Shown: one piece after another, positions 33,033 through 41,822 of the stretch
Numbering within the stretch: position 1 is the stretch's first letter
Layout of the letters: each line of letters begins with the position of its first letter
Assembly (NCBI GenBank): GCA_017442825.1
Contig: JAFRYZ010000064.1
Span: 1-64,000, forward strand
Reading direction: 5' to 3'
Origin: Prevotella sp.
GTDB taxonomy: Bacteria; Bacteroidota; Bacteroidia; Bacteroidales; Bacteroidaceae
Length of the DNA stretch: 64,000 nucleotides
The notes under the pieces: model-generated
What the model was told of the DNA's origin: nothing
What the model saw: the letters and a program-made list of their open reading frames with translations, nothing else
Database searches by the model: none
Translations under genes and position numbers: made by a program

Positions 33033-34469
33033 TCAGAAAACTACATTAGGGAAACGTTTTCTTATATCAGCCTTTACAGAATCGTTCATTTCTCCTTTTA
33101 TCGTGAAATAGTCGATGGTCAGTTTGTCCATCCATTCTGGCAATACCACTTTTCCTGTAAATACAAGTTCAAGAGTCTTAATATGCCCTAACTGTGAAAG
33201 CATGTCCGGTACTTCCTGAATGCGAAGGTGTATGCCCCAGTCTGCGTTGTTCTTTTTGAGTTCGTTTAAGGTGTCATCATCGCTTTCTGCAACACGGACG
33301 AGCCATCCCATCCTTGGAGTCAGCATATTTCTTGCCGTATCAACCTTTGCTCCGATAAATCCTGCCCAGAGTTCCATCGGTGTCTCACTAATGAGATTGC
33401 CGTTCGCAGGATTGACAACCCGATACTTGAAATTAACTCTTACATATTCTGATGGCATTTCCTTGGTGTGCTTTACCCTTTCAAGTGTCTGACCGTTCTC
33501 GTCAGGAAAAAGTTTCAACAGCCAGCCGTCAAGTTCTGTAGGCACGTCTGGACTACAGGCCCCGCCTTTTAGCTCTGCAATGTTCTGCTTCTTGACCATG
33601 CTTTTCCAAAAAGTCTGATTCGGATGCCCGTCGGCAGCCTGTATGAACTCTTGTAGTATCGGCTCCAGAGAGTTTATCCACTCCCCAAGTCCATATTGCT
33701 TCAATTGTCTGGACTTCTCAAGCACCCGTCGCCAGTCTTCCACCGTTCCTTGCAATGTTACGGTAGGGATACCGCAGGCTATGCGATAAACGATATACTC
33801 AAAGTAAGACTTAACGCTTTCCATTAGTGTAATCTGCGATGCCACGCGTTCGACAGGTCCTGTGGTCGTGAAGTCGGAGGTAATGGTCTTAGCAATACCG
33901 TTTTTGGAGTACCTGCCTATCTGTGAAGAGAAGTCGGCAATCAGCGACGGCCAGTCAACGTCATCAGCCAGTATGTCTTTGTTAGTCATAATTGCCAAAT
34001 CCATCTTGCCATTGTGGTTTACCAATTGGGGACGAAGTTCTTCTGCATGAGCATTCACATATCGGGCAAAGCCCTGACTGATAACGAGCCAAACCATATC
34101 AGGTGAGAGCGTTACTGATTGGTGGTTTGCGTATGCTCCGACAATGCATCTATAGAAAGCATCCTTTCCCATAGGGCTGAAGTTGTTCTCTCCTGAAAAA
34201 CTCGTAGCGATGATGCGTTGCAAATTGTTCGGAATCTCTTCTTCTGACAGCATGAACTCGGCAATGCTTTCCCCAGAATATAAGCCCCTTTGGTATGGGA
34301 CGGGCGTAAGATTCTCGTCAACGACGAAAGTTATACTTCCGTTGGTTCGATTTGTAATCTTGCTATTGTCTGCATATCCTGCTATTGCCACGAGGGCGAG
34401 CAGTGCGGTGATGATGTGGCGCCATACTATGATGTTATCAACATCGCAAAACCTTTCCTTCTTATTCAT
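33033..34469 (-). CDS. DUF4419-domain protein, secreted
   Basis: Protein of 478 residues. The N-terminus has a hydrophobic segment (about 16-32, HIITALLALVAIAGYA) that looks like a signal peptide, preceded by an unusually long polar head. The bulk matches the DUF4419 family: GENNFSPMGKDAFYRCIVGAYANHQSVTL, MVWLVISQGFARYVN, WPSLIADFSSQI, TSDFTTTGPVERVASQITLM and GTVEDWRRVLEKSRQL. Function is not known for the family. Fungal and bacterial members exist, suggesting wide spread. No operon partner is evident; the upstream gap holds the 22-nt palindromic array. Confidence 0.85.
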   Translation of the reverse strand: MNKKERFCDVDNIIVWRHIITALLALVAIAGYADNSKITNRTNGSITFVVDENLTPVPYQRGLYSGESIAEFMLSEEEIPNNLQRIIATSFSGENNFSPMGKDAFYRCIVGAYANHQSVTLSPDMVWLVISQGFARYVNAHAEELRPQLVNHNGKMDLAIMTNKDILADDVDWPSLIADFSSQIGRYSKNGIAKTITSDFTTTGPVERVASQITLMESVKSYFEYIVYRIACGIPTVTLQGTVEDWRRVLEKSRQLKQYGLGEWINSLEPILQEFIQAADGHPNQTFWKSMVKKQNIAELKGGACSPDVPTELDGWLLKLFPDENGQTLERVKHTKEMPSEYVRVNFKYRVVNPANGNLISETPMELWAGFIGAKVDTARNMLTPRMGWLVRVAESDDDTLNELKKNNADWGIHLRIQEVPDMLSQLGHIKTLELVFTGKVVLPEWMDKLTIDYFTIKGEMNDSVKADIRKRFPNVVF

Positions 34470-34705
34470 TTTTCTTTTGTTTATAATGGGTAGTCATCTT
34501 CATTCTGCTAAATGACAGTTATCTGCGTGTTCTGTACAATTATCTTTGCCATATTGTCTGCTACATTACAAACAATACAAAACAAAGTTACAGATTTTCC
34601 ACCAATTACAGACATCTTGGCAAGTTAAATAATGTAAAGAAGTCTTTTTTATCTCATTTTGGCATTGTAAGGACGACTACCCTGTATTTTTTTATTTGCT
34701 GAAAA

Positions 34706-34778
34706 ATCTGCCATATCTGCAACATTCGTTGATAATCAAACGGTTACGGGTGGCAGATGGGTGGCAGATATGGCAGAT
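34706..34778. repeat. 15-bp perfect inverted repeat
   Basis: ATCTGCCATATCTGC (34706-34720) and its exact complement GCAGATATGGCAGAT (34764-34778) are 43 bases apart. An extra GGCAGATGG copy precedes the right arm at 34752. Each arm is itself built of two ATCTGC units. Confidence 0.85.
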
Positions 34779-34863
34779 AATAACAATAATAAAATATTTT
34801 GTTATCATGCCTCGATGATTAATGTGATTTGGTGAAACTATCTAACACATTGTACCAAAATAA

Positions 34864-34995
34864 TACCAAGGCTTGGTAGCCTTCGTACCAAGGCTTGGTA
34901 GCCTCAGTACCAAACGTTGGTAGTCTCACGACCAAAGTGTGGTCGCCAGAATACCAAAACTTGGTCGCAGCCCGACCAAAATATGGGCATACTCC
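34864..34995. repeat. Array of six 22-nt palindromic units
   Basis: Units start at exactly 34864, 34886, 34908, 34930, 34952 and 34974. Each opens with a dyad of the type TACCAA-NNNN-TTGGTA (variants GACCAA/TTGGTC), followed by a six-base spacer such as GCCTTC. A weak seventh unit begins at 34996, and a single TACCAAAA half-unit lies at 34853. Paired changes preserve the dyad in several units. Confidence 0.92.
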
Positions 34996-35007
34996 GACCG
35001 CGTATAG

Positions 35008-36507
35008 TCACCATCCCAACACAAAGTTGGCATCGGCGTATTTGCCGATGAGGGTAGCGTCCTTGACGGGGTCCAACTGACGGGAATAAGGGTTGCGCTT
35101 GGAGGTGTCGATGGGGTTGCCGTTGGTATCTACGCTGTTGAATTCCCAGAGGTGGGCAGTCTTCAGGGATTCGTCGGCATGACTCCACCCCTTGTCGGGT
35201 ACGTTGTCGAGCGTACAATTCAAGAGAACAGCCTCCTGGTGCGGATAGGTTTTCTGTTTGTTGCGGTCGGTCTTGGCAAGATAAGCCGTTCCGTTGCCCA
35301 GTCCTTTGAACGTACAGCTGACGAACACGTTACCGTGATTCTCGCTGGTGTTGCGAATCCACATGAAAGTACTGGTGGAAACCAACGTACAATGGTTGAA
35401 GAAAGACGGACCACGCCCCAAAATGGTGTCGCCGTGACCAGAGATGAAGCAGTTCATCCAATAGGTGCTGCCATTCACCTGCAAGGCATCGCCAGAACCG
35501 ATAACGCCTACGTTCTCAGCATAGTTATGGTCGCCGTTGAGGAGGAACCCTTCTGCTTGTCCGGTACAGTCGGTTTTGAAGGTGATGTCCTTGAAAATCA
35601 TGTGGCGGCAGTTGTCGGCTGCTACGGCAGCACGACGCGAGGGGAAGGTACCTTTCAGTTCGTTGGTCTTGATGTCGGCAGGATGCGGATTGAAGACCTC
35701 GTTGTTAGGATAGTGCACCACCGTCAAGTTGCGTCCTTCACCTTGTATGGTAACGTAGTTCTTGTTACGGAAATAGACCAGTTCCTGATAGTCACCCTTG
35801 CGCACCAAAACCGTGCGTCGTTCACTCTCTGCCGACAGGAAATCGGGAATAAAATCCATTGCGCCCTGAAGGGTTGAGAAGTCGCCCGAACCATCGGCGG
35901 CAACCGTCAGCGTGCGTTGTTCTTTGTCGGGAGCCTTAGACTTGGTCTTAAACGTCCACGAATGTTTCCCTTTGAAGCCAGGAAAGTCGGCAAAAACGTC
36001 TTTGTCGATGGTGACATAGTACTCCTTGCCATATTCCAGCAGGTTGTGATGCAGGAAGATGGTTGCCTTGTTGCCTTTCGTCATCACGGGATAAAAATGG
36101 AAGCCGTCGGAGAAACCGCCTATGATAGTGAGCTGGAAACGGCGAGGGTCGGGACGGTTGTAGGAAGAGGGTGTCCCTGGACGAGTGTTCTTGTTCGTAA
36201 TGACCTTACTTTCATAGACATAGGGCGACTTGATATAATCGGCATCGGGCGCATCGGGAGTCCGTTCTGTAGGACCAGCAGGAATGCTCAAGTCCAACTG
36301 ATCGACGAGCCGTCCGTTGGACTTGTCAAAGACCTTGATGAACCCCTTCTGCCCCACCCTTGCTTCTCCTTCGAAAGTGATGGATAGGTGTGTGTCGGGG
36401 TTGACATCGGTACTCCCGTTGGCTGGAAACAGCTTGTACTCACGTTGTGCCATGAGTGGCATCACTAAGACTGCGGCACACAAAATCGCCTTTATTCTTT
36501 TTCTCAT
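35008..36507 (-). CDS. Pectinesterase (CE8-type), secreted
   Basis: Removes methyl esters from pectin. Start at 36507 (MRKRIKAILCAAVLVMPLMA, Sec signal), since the extension to 36567 is an extra 20 residues before a normal signal peptide. A Big_5/Ig-like N-terminal domain (about 25-180, PANGSTDVNPDTHLSITF) precedes the right-handed beta-helix domain (about 185-490). That domain contains DGSGDFSTLQGAMDFIP, RRAAVAADNCRHMIFKDITF, and the catalytic Asp in ISGHGDTILGRGPSFFNHC (family GxQDTL region). With the GH28 gene 17 kb away it suggests growth on pectin. A TATATTTG -7 element is on the complement of 36532-36539. Confidence 0.93.
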   Translation of the reverse strand: MRKRIKAILCAAVLVMPLMAQREYKLFPANGSTDVNPDTHLSITFEGEARVGQKGFIKVFDKSNGRLVDQLDLSIPAGPTERTPDAPDADYIKSPYVYESKVITNKNTRPGTPSSYNRPDPRRFQLTIIGGFSDGFHFYPVMTKGNKATIFLHHNLLEYGKEYYVTIDKDVFADFPGFKGKHSWTFKTKSKAPDKEQRTLTVAADGSGDFSTLQGAMDFIPDFLSAESERRTVLVRKGDYQELVYFRNKNYVTIQGEGRNLTVVHYPNNEVFNPHPADIKTNELKGTFPSRRAAVAADNCRHMIFKDITFKTDCTGQAEGFLLNGDHNYAENVGVIGSGDALQVNGSTYWMNCFISGHGDTILGRGPSFFNHCTLVSTSTFMWIRNTSENHGNVFVSCTFKGLGNGTAYLAKTDRNKQKTYPHQEAVLLNCTLDNVPDKGWSHADESLKTAHLWEFNSVDTNGNPIDTSKRNPYSRQLDPVKDATLIGKYADANFVLGW

Positions 36508-36567
36508 AGTGGTAAATGTAAATAGACGTTGCAAATATACAAACAAAAAATAAAAGCATGCTTTCAT

Positions 36568-36614
36568 TTTGTATTTTCCTCACTTTGCACTACCTTTGAC
36601 TTTTGTCGAAGGTA
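36568..36614 (+). promoter_or_regulatory. lon distal promoter with overlapping inverted repeat
   Basis: TTTG (36568-36571), 19 bases, TACCTTTG (36591-36598). TACCTTTGAC (36591-36600) pairs with GTCGAAGGTA (36605-36614) except for one position, so the -7 element lies in one arm of a dyad. Confidence 0.7.
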
Positions 36615-36652
36615 GGCTGCACCTCAACAATGAAAATAAAATCATATTTTCT

Positions 36653-36683
36653 TTTGCATTGTCTTCGTTTTGCACTACCTTTG
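36653..36683 (+). promoter_or_regulatory. lon proximal promoter
   Basis: TTTG (36653-36656), 19 bases, TACCTTTG (36676-36683), 25 bases before the ATG. It shares the phrase TTTGCACTACCTTTG with the distal promoter 85 bases upstream. Confidence 0.78.
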
Positions 36684-36708
36684 CACCCTATTTTAATGAA
36701 AAGAAAAG

Positions 36709-39180
36709 ATGAAACAGCATAATAGTTTTCAGATGATAGCCGACTACAACGGCGACGTAATCAGTATTTTGCAGACCGAAACGGCGGGCGAGGTGCCCAT
36801 CCTTGCCACGCGCAACCTTGTGATTTTCCCAGGTGTCATCATGCCTATACTCGTAGGCAGACAGGCAAGCATAAAACTGGTGGAACGACTAGAGAGAGAG
36901 GGCGAAGACACCATCTTTGCCGTCTTCTGTCAGAAGGATGCAACCACAGACTCCCCAGGAATGGAAGACCTGCACCAGTGTGGTGTGTATGCCAAACTGA
37001 TTCGCGTGTTGGACTTGCCCGGTACGGACAACAAGACGGCGATAGTGCAGGCTCAAGGCCGTTGCCGCTTACACGACATCGTTCGCAAGCGTCCTTTCCT
37101 AATGGGTATGACGACATCGTTGCCGGAGCGTTTTCCAGCCAACGGCGACAAGGAGTTTGATACGGCATACGAGGACATGCAGGCGTTGGCTGTTGAGTAT
37201 ATCCGCAAAAACGACGAGATACCCGACGAGTCGCAGTTTGCCCTGAGCAATATCTCGAATGCCATCATCTCCATCAACTTTATCTGCTCGAACATGCCTT
37301 TCAGCGTGGAAGACAAGATGGACCTGCTGAGGGAAGACGAACTGAAAGACCGCTTGTTCAGACTGCTGAAAATCTTCAACCGCGAGACGCAGCTGCTGGA
37401 ACTGAAGCAGAACATCCGCATGAAGACGCGCGAAGACCTGGACGAACAGCAACGCGAATACTTCCTGCAACAGCAGATGAAGAATATCAAGGAGGAACTG
37501 GGTGGCGGCGAGGCTACGCCGGAACGCAAGGAGCTGGAAGAGAAAGCCAAGAAAAAGAAATGGTCGGAAGAGGTGGCTAAGGTATTCCGCAAGGAAATGG
37601 ACAAGTTGGACACACTGAACCCGCAGAGTCCTGACTATAGTGTGCTGATAAACTACCTGCAGACGATGGTGAGCCTTCCGTGGAACGAGTTCACGGAGGA
37701 CGACCTCGACCTGAAACGGGCACAGAAGGTGCTGGACCGCGACCACTACGGCATGGAGAAGGTGAAGGAGCGCATACTGGAATATATCGCCGTTTTGCAG
37801 CTTCGGGGCAACATGAAGTCGCCCATACTCTGCCTCTATGGTCCTCCGGGTGTGGGCAAGACGAGTCTGGGCAAGAGCATTGCCGAGGCGTTGAAGCGTA
37901 AGTATGTGCGCATTTCGCTGGGCGGCTTGCACGATGAGGCTGAGATTCGCGGACACCGTCGCACCTATATCGGAGCCATGCCAGGACGAGTAATCAAGAG
38001 TATTCAGAAGGCGGGTTCGTCTAACCCCGTGTTTATCTTGGACGAGATTGACAAGGTGACGCAGCACACCATCAACGGCGACCCGGCATCGGCACTGCTG
38101 GAGGTGTTGGACCCCGAACAGAACAACGCGTTCCACGATAATTATCTGGATGTGGACTACGACTTGTCTAAAGTGCTCTTCATTGCAACAGCCAACAACA
38201 TCGGAGCCATTCCGCGTCCGTTGCTCGACCGTATGGAAATCATCGAGGTGAGCGGCTACATCACCGAGGAGAAGATAGAGATTGCCAAGCGCCACCTTGT
38301 GCCGAAAGAACTGGAGAATACCGGACTGGCGGGCATCAAACCGAAAGTGAAGTTCAACAAGGCTGCTTTGGAAAAGGTGATTGAACAATATACCCGCGAA
38401 AGCGGTGTGCGCCAGTTGGAGAAACAGGTGAACAAGGCGATGCGCAAGATGGCGTTCAAAAAGGCTATGGACGGCGAACTTGCAACAACAAGTATCACGC
38501 CCAACGAGATAGAGGATTTACTAGGCAAGCCGCCCTTCTATCGCGACATTTATCAAGGCAACGACTATGCTGGCGTGGTAACGGGTTTGGCTTGGACGAG
38601 CGTGGGTGGCGAAATCCTTTTTATCGAGACTTCGCTTTCGAAGGGGAAAGCCGCCAAGCTGACGCTGACGGGTAACCTTGGCGACGTGATGAAGGAGTCG
38701 GCGGTCATCGCCTTGGAATATGTGAAAGCTCATGTCGATCAGCTGAGTATCGACTATCGCATCTTCGAACAATGGAACCTGCACATACACGTGCCGGAAG
38801 GAGCTACGCCGAAAGACGGGCCGTCGGCAGGAATCACCATTGCTACGTCTATAGCATCGGCGCTGACGCAAAGAAAGGTGCGCAAGAATACCGCCATGAC
38901 GGGAGAAATCACGCTCCGCGGCAAAGTGCTGCCTGTCGGTGGTATCAAGGAGAAGATTCTGGCTGCCAAACGTGCTGGCATTACAGACATCGTGATGTGT
39001 CGCGAAAACAGGAAGGATGTTGAAGAAATTCCTGAGAAATACCGCAAGGGGGTGGAGTTCCACTATGTGGAAAACGTTCAAGACGTATGGGACTTTGCGC
39101 TGACTTCCGAACTGGTTGCCCATCCGGTGGCATTTGAAATAGAAGAGGAAAAGGGCGAAAGGCGGGAGTCGAAGGTCTAA
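36709..39180 (+). CDS. lon: ATP-dependent protease Lon
   Basis: Cytoplasmic AAA+ serine protease that degrades damaged and regulatory proteins. 823 residues. The N-terminal LON substrate domain (about 20-220, [15 protein letters not shown]) is followed by a long helical region. The AAA+ module has Walker [16 protein letters not shown] (about 378) and Walker [10 protein letters not shown]. The protease domain holds the catalytic serine in [10 protein letters not shown] (about residue 706) and the lysine in [14 protein letters not shown] (about 747-749). The C-terminal tail is acidic/basic ([14 protein letters not shown]). Two full-consensus promoters precede it. It is followed at 23 bases by tgt. 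Confidence 0.98.
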   Translation: MKQHNSFQMIADYNGDVISILQTETAGEVPILATRNLVIFPGVIMPILVGRQASIKLVERLEREGEDTIFAVFCQKDATTDSPGMEDLHQCGVYAKLIRVLDLPGTDNKTAIVQAQGRCRLHDIVRKRPFLMGMTTSLPERFPANGDKEFDTAYEDMQALAVEYIRKNDEIPDESQFALSNISNAIISINFICSNMPFSVEDKMDLLREDELKDRLFRLLKIFNRETQLLELKQNIRMKTREDLDEQQREYFLQQQMKNIKEELGGGEATPERKELEEKAKKKKWSEEVAKVFRKEMDKLDTLNPQSPDYSVLINYLQTMVSLPWNEFTEDDLDLKRAQKVLDRDHYGMEKVKERILEYIAVLQLRGNMKSPILCLYGPPGVGKTSLGKSIAEALKRKYVRISLGGLHDEAEIRGHRRTYIGAMPGRVIKSIQKAGSSNPVFILDEIDKVTQHTINGDPASALLEVLDPEQNNAFHDNYLDVDYDLSKVLFIATANNIGAIPRPLLDRMEIIEVSGYITEEKIEIAKRHLVPKELENTGLAGIKPKVKFNKAALEKVIEQYTRESGVRQLEKQVNKAMRKMAFKKAMDGELATTSITPNEIEDLLGKPPFYRDIYQGNDYAGVVTGLAWTSVGGEILFIETSLSKGKAAKLTLTGNLGDVMKESAVIALEYVKAHVDQLSIDYRIFEQWNLHIHVPEGATPKDGPSAGITIATSIASALTQRKVRKNTAMTGEITLRGKVLPVGGIKEKILAAKRAGITDIVMCRENRKDVEEIPEKYRKGVEFHYVENVQDVWDFALTSELVAHPVAFEIEEEKGERRESKV

Positions 39181-39203
39181 GGTGGAAAGCTAAATGTAAG
39201 ATA

Positions 39204-40331
39204 ATGAAGTTTGAACTGCAACATACGGATTCGGCATCTGACGCACGTACGGGTATCATTACCACCGCACACGGACAGATTAAGACGCCTATCTTCATGC
39301 CTGTGGGCACCTGTGGCGCGGTGAAAGGTGTGCATTTCAGTGAACTGCGCCAGCATGTAAAAGCGCAGATCATCCTCGGCAACACCTACCACCTATACCT
39401 TCGTCCTGGACTGGAAGTGCTGAAGGCGGCAGGCGGACTGCATGGGTTCAACGGATGGGAGCGCCCGATACTGACAGACTCCGGCGGTTTTCAGGTTTTC
39501 TCCCTGACCGGCATACGCAAGTTGCGCGAAGAGGGTTGCGAGTTTCGTTCGCATATCGACGGTTCAAAGCACATTTTCACCCCAGAGAACGTGATGGATA
39601 CGGAGCGCATCATCGGTGCCGACATTATGATGGCTCTCGACGAATGTCCGCCAGGACAGAGCGACTACCAATATGCCAAGAACAGTCTGATGCTGACGCA
39701 GCGATGGTTGGACCGTTGCATCAAACGTTTCAACGAGACTGAACCTCTCTACGGCTATGACCAAGCGCTGTTCCCTATTGTACAGGGTTGTACATTCAAG
39801 GAATTGCGTTCGGAAGCAGCCAAGTTTGTGGCTGACAAGGAAGCTGAAGGTAATGCTATCGGTGGACTGGCTGTAGGTGAACCTACGGAGGTGATGTACG
39901 AGATGATAGAGGTGGTGAACGACATTCTGCCGAAAGACAAGCCCAGATACCTCATGGGTGTGGGTACACCACAAAACATTCTGGAGGCTATTGAGCGCGG
40001 AGTGGATATGTTCGACTGTGTCATGCCGACACGCAACGGCAGGAATGCCATGCTCTTCACCTATGAAGGGACGATGAACATGCGGAACAAGAAATGGGAA
40101 ATGAACTTCTCGCCTATTGACCCAGACGGTTGTGATGTGGACCGCATCTACACCAAAGCCTATCTGCATCATCTGTTCAAGGCTCAGGAACTGTTGGCGA
40201 TGCAGATTGCCAGCATCCACAACCTGGCATTCTACTTGCGACTGGTTACCGATGCGCGTATGCATATTGAGCAAGGTGACTTCGTGGCGTGGAAACGCAG
40301 CGTGATAGAACATTTGGGTGTGAGGAGGTAA
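39204..40331 (+). CDS. tgt: Queuine tRNA-ribosyltransferase
   Basis: Exchanges guanine for a queuosine precursor at position 34 of tRNAs with GUN anticodons. 375 residues. Nucleophile and substrate motifs DSGGFQVFSLTGIRKL, GADIMMALDECPPG, GNAIGGLAVGEP, GVGTPQNILEAIERGVDMFDCVMPTRNGR are intact. In the zinc site, the usual C-x-C-x2-C is replaced by a single Cys in PDGCDVDRIYTKAYLHHL; the later histidine in IASIHNL remains. Two of four zinc ligands of the E. coli enzyme are thus missing, as may be usual in Bacteroidetes homologues. The gene probably belongs to the lon-tgt-permease unit. Confidence 0.95.
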   Translation: MKFELQHTDSASDARTGIITTAHGQIKTPIFMPVGTCGAVKGVHFSELRQHVKAQIILGNTYHLYLRPGLEVLKAAGGLHGFNGWERPILTDSGGFQVFSLTGIRKLREEGCEFRSHIDGSKHIFTPENVMDTERIIGADIMMALDECPPGQSDYQYAKNSLMLTQRWLDRCIKRFNETEPLYGYDQALFPIVQGCTFKELRSEAAKFVADKEAEGNAIGGLAVGEPTEVMYEMIEVVNDILPKDKPRYLMGVGTPQNILEAIERGVDMFDCVMPTRNGRNAMLFTYEGTMNMRNKKWEMNFSPIDPDGCDVDRIYTKAYLHHLFKAQELLAMQIASIHNLAFYLRLVTDARMHIEQGDFVAWKRSVIEHLGVRR

Positions 40332-40336
40332 TGGTT

Positions 40337-40380
40337 GAAGGTCTAAGGACTTAAAGTCAAAGGTCTAAGGACAAAGGACA
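40337..40380. repeat. AAGGTCT-type heptamer array
   Basis: About six units of the AAGGTCT/AAGGACT/AAAGTCA/AAGGACA type with one extra base. It fills the gap between the tgt stop and the permease start. Confidence 0.8.
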
Positions 40381-40385
40381 TAGGA

Positions 40386-41654
40386 ATGATGAATATACCA
40401 AAGAATAGACAGCAAATACAACAACACCCGGGCGTGCAACGACTGATGGCTTATTGGCATAAGCTGAAGGCGTGGCTGTCACCTTGTTGGCGCAAGATGA
40501 AACCGCTGTTGGTACTGGTGCTGTCGTGGATGAAGAAGATATGGGCTTTCATCAACCCCAAACGCTTCTTCACCATCCTTGACTGGTATATCATCAAAAA
40601 ATTCATCGGCACATATATCTATTCTATCCTGCTGATTATCTCCATTGCCATCGTCTTCGACTTCAACGAGAACCTGTCGAAGTTCACACAATATCATGCT
40701 CCGTGGCGTGCTATCGTCTTCGACTACTATGCCAACTTCATCCCCTACTACTCCAACTTGTTCAGTCCGTTGTTTGTCTTTATTGCTGTCATCTTCTTCA
40801 CATCCAAACTTGCCGGCAATTCGGAAATCATCGCCATGCTGGCAGCAGGAGTTTCGTTCAAGCGACTGATGCGCCCTTACATGTTTTCCTGCGTTCTCAT
40901 CGCCCTGACAACATTCTATCTGAACAGTTTTGTCATTCCTCACGGTACCGTCATCCGACAAAACTTCGAAGCCCTCTATCGTAATTCAAAACGCAACACA
41001 TCGGCAGAAAATGTACAGTTGATGGTGGGGCCAGGCACCATAGCCTACATTCAGCATTACGACAACCGCTATAAACGAGGCTTTGGTTTCTGTCTGGACA
41101 AATTCGAAGATAAAAAACTGGTGAGCCACATGACGGCAATGGAGATTCAATACGACACCATTTCCGATTCCAAATACCACTGGAAGGCTACCAACTGGAA
41201 AATCCGTACGCTGAAAGGGCTGAAGGAACATATCGAGAGTGGTAATGTGAAAGATACGGTCATCCTGATGGAACCGCCAGACCTTGTCTATTCCAAAGGT
41301 CAGCAGGAAACATTTACGAGTCCGGAACTGCTAGACTACATATCGAAACAAACCTCAAGAGGTTCGGGCAACGTCGTACAATACGAGGTGGAATTCCACA
41401 AACGCATAGCCATGTCGTTTGCATCATTCATTCTTACCGCCATCGGGGTTTCCCTCTCATCGCGCAAGCGTAAGGGAGGAATGGGACTCTACCTCGGCAT
41501 CGGACTGGCTTTGAGCTTCGGATACATCATGTTGCAGACAGTCAGCTCCACCTTTGCCATCAATGCCGACACACCGCCGATGCTGGCTGCTTGGATACCT
41601 AACATCATCTTTGCCGTGATAGCCTACTTCTGCTATCGTAAGGCTCCTAATTAA
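40386..41654 (+). CDS. LptF/LptG family (YjgP/YjgQ) permease
   Basis: Inner-membrane permease of the lipopolysaccharide export system, 422 residues. A polar N-terminal extension of about 55 residues (Lys/Gln/Trp-rich, MKPLLVLVLSWMKKIW) precedes the family start RFFTILDWYIIKKFIGTYIY. The layout is three N-terminal helices (about 70-90, 115-140, 160-185), a periplasmic jellyroll domain (about 190-325) and three C-terminal helices (about 330-420, HKRIAMSFASFILTAIGVSLSS, GLYLGIGLALSFGYIML). LptF and LptG cannot be separated by sequence alone. It is probably co-transcribed with tgt, from which only a heptamer array divides it. ATG 40389 is an equal start choice. Confidence 0.9.
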   Translation: MMNIPKNRQQIQQHPGVQRLMAYWHKLKAWLSPCWRKMKPLLVLVLSWMKKIWAFINPKRFFTILDWYIIKKFIGTYIYSILLIISIAIVFDFNENLSKFTQYHAPWRAIVFDYYANFIPYYSNLFSPLFVFIAVIFFTSKLAGNSEIIAMLAAGVSFKRLMRPYMFSCVLIALTTFYLNSFVIPHGTVIRQNFEALYRNSKRNTSAENVQLMVGPGTIAYIQHYDNRYKRGFGFCLDKFEDKKLVSHMTAMEIQYDTISDSKYHWKATNWKIRTLKGLKEHIESGNVKDTVILMEPPDLVYSKGQQETFTSPELLDYISKQTSRGSGNVVQYEVEFHKRIAMSFASFILTAIGVSLSSRKRKGGMGLYLGIGLALSFGYIMLQTVSSTFAINADTPPMLAAWIPNIIFAVIAYFCYRKAPN

Positions 41655-41672
41655 AGAGTTGAGGGGTGAGAG

Positions 41673-41820
41673 TTCTTTCAGTCGCTACTCTTTGTGAAAG
41701 CGAGCAAGTTCGAACGAGAGTTGAAAGTTGAAAGTTCTTTCAGTCGCTTCGCTTGGTGAAAGCGCTTCGCGATTAGAGAGATGAGAGTGTTAATTGTGAA
41801 TTATGAATTGTGAATTAAAA
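41673..41820. repeat. Two hairpin elements plus AGTTGAA and AATTGTG heptamers
   Basis: Hairpin copies at 41675-41700 and 41737-41762 share stem CTTTCA/TGAAAG and 14-base loops (the second GTCGCTTCGCTTGG). AGTTGAA heptamers lie at 41720-41733 and AATTGTG/AATTATG heptamers at 41792-41819, which end at the helicase start codon. Confidence 0.8.
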
Positions 41821-41822
41821 AT

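Larger units (their letters stand above)
34470..35007. other. 538-bp intergenic region with two repeat systems
   Basis: Lies between two minus-strand genes. It contains a 15-bp inverted repeat (34706-34778) and the 22-nt palindromic array that abuts the pectinesterase stop codon. Between them is an AT-rich stretch (about 34778-34803). No ORF or RNA gene was recognised; no consensus promoter for the DUF4419 gene was identified with confidence. Confidence 0.65.

Noticed and set aside
34864-34995. CRISPR array
   Set aside because: The units are contiguous 22-base repeats with 6-base spacers inside the unit; no unique spacers and no cas genes.
37099-38388. Open frame of 429 codons on the strand opposite lon
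   Set aside because: Lies wholly within lon, with no domain or promoter of its own; long antisense frames arise from codon bias.
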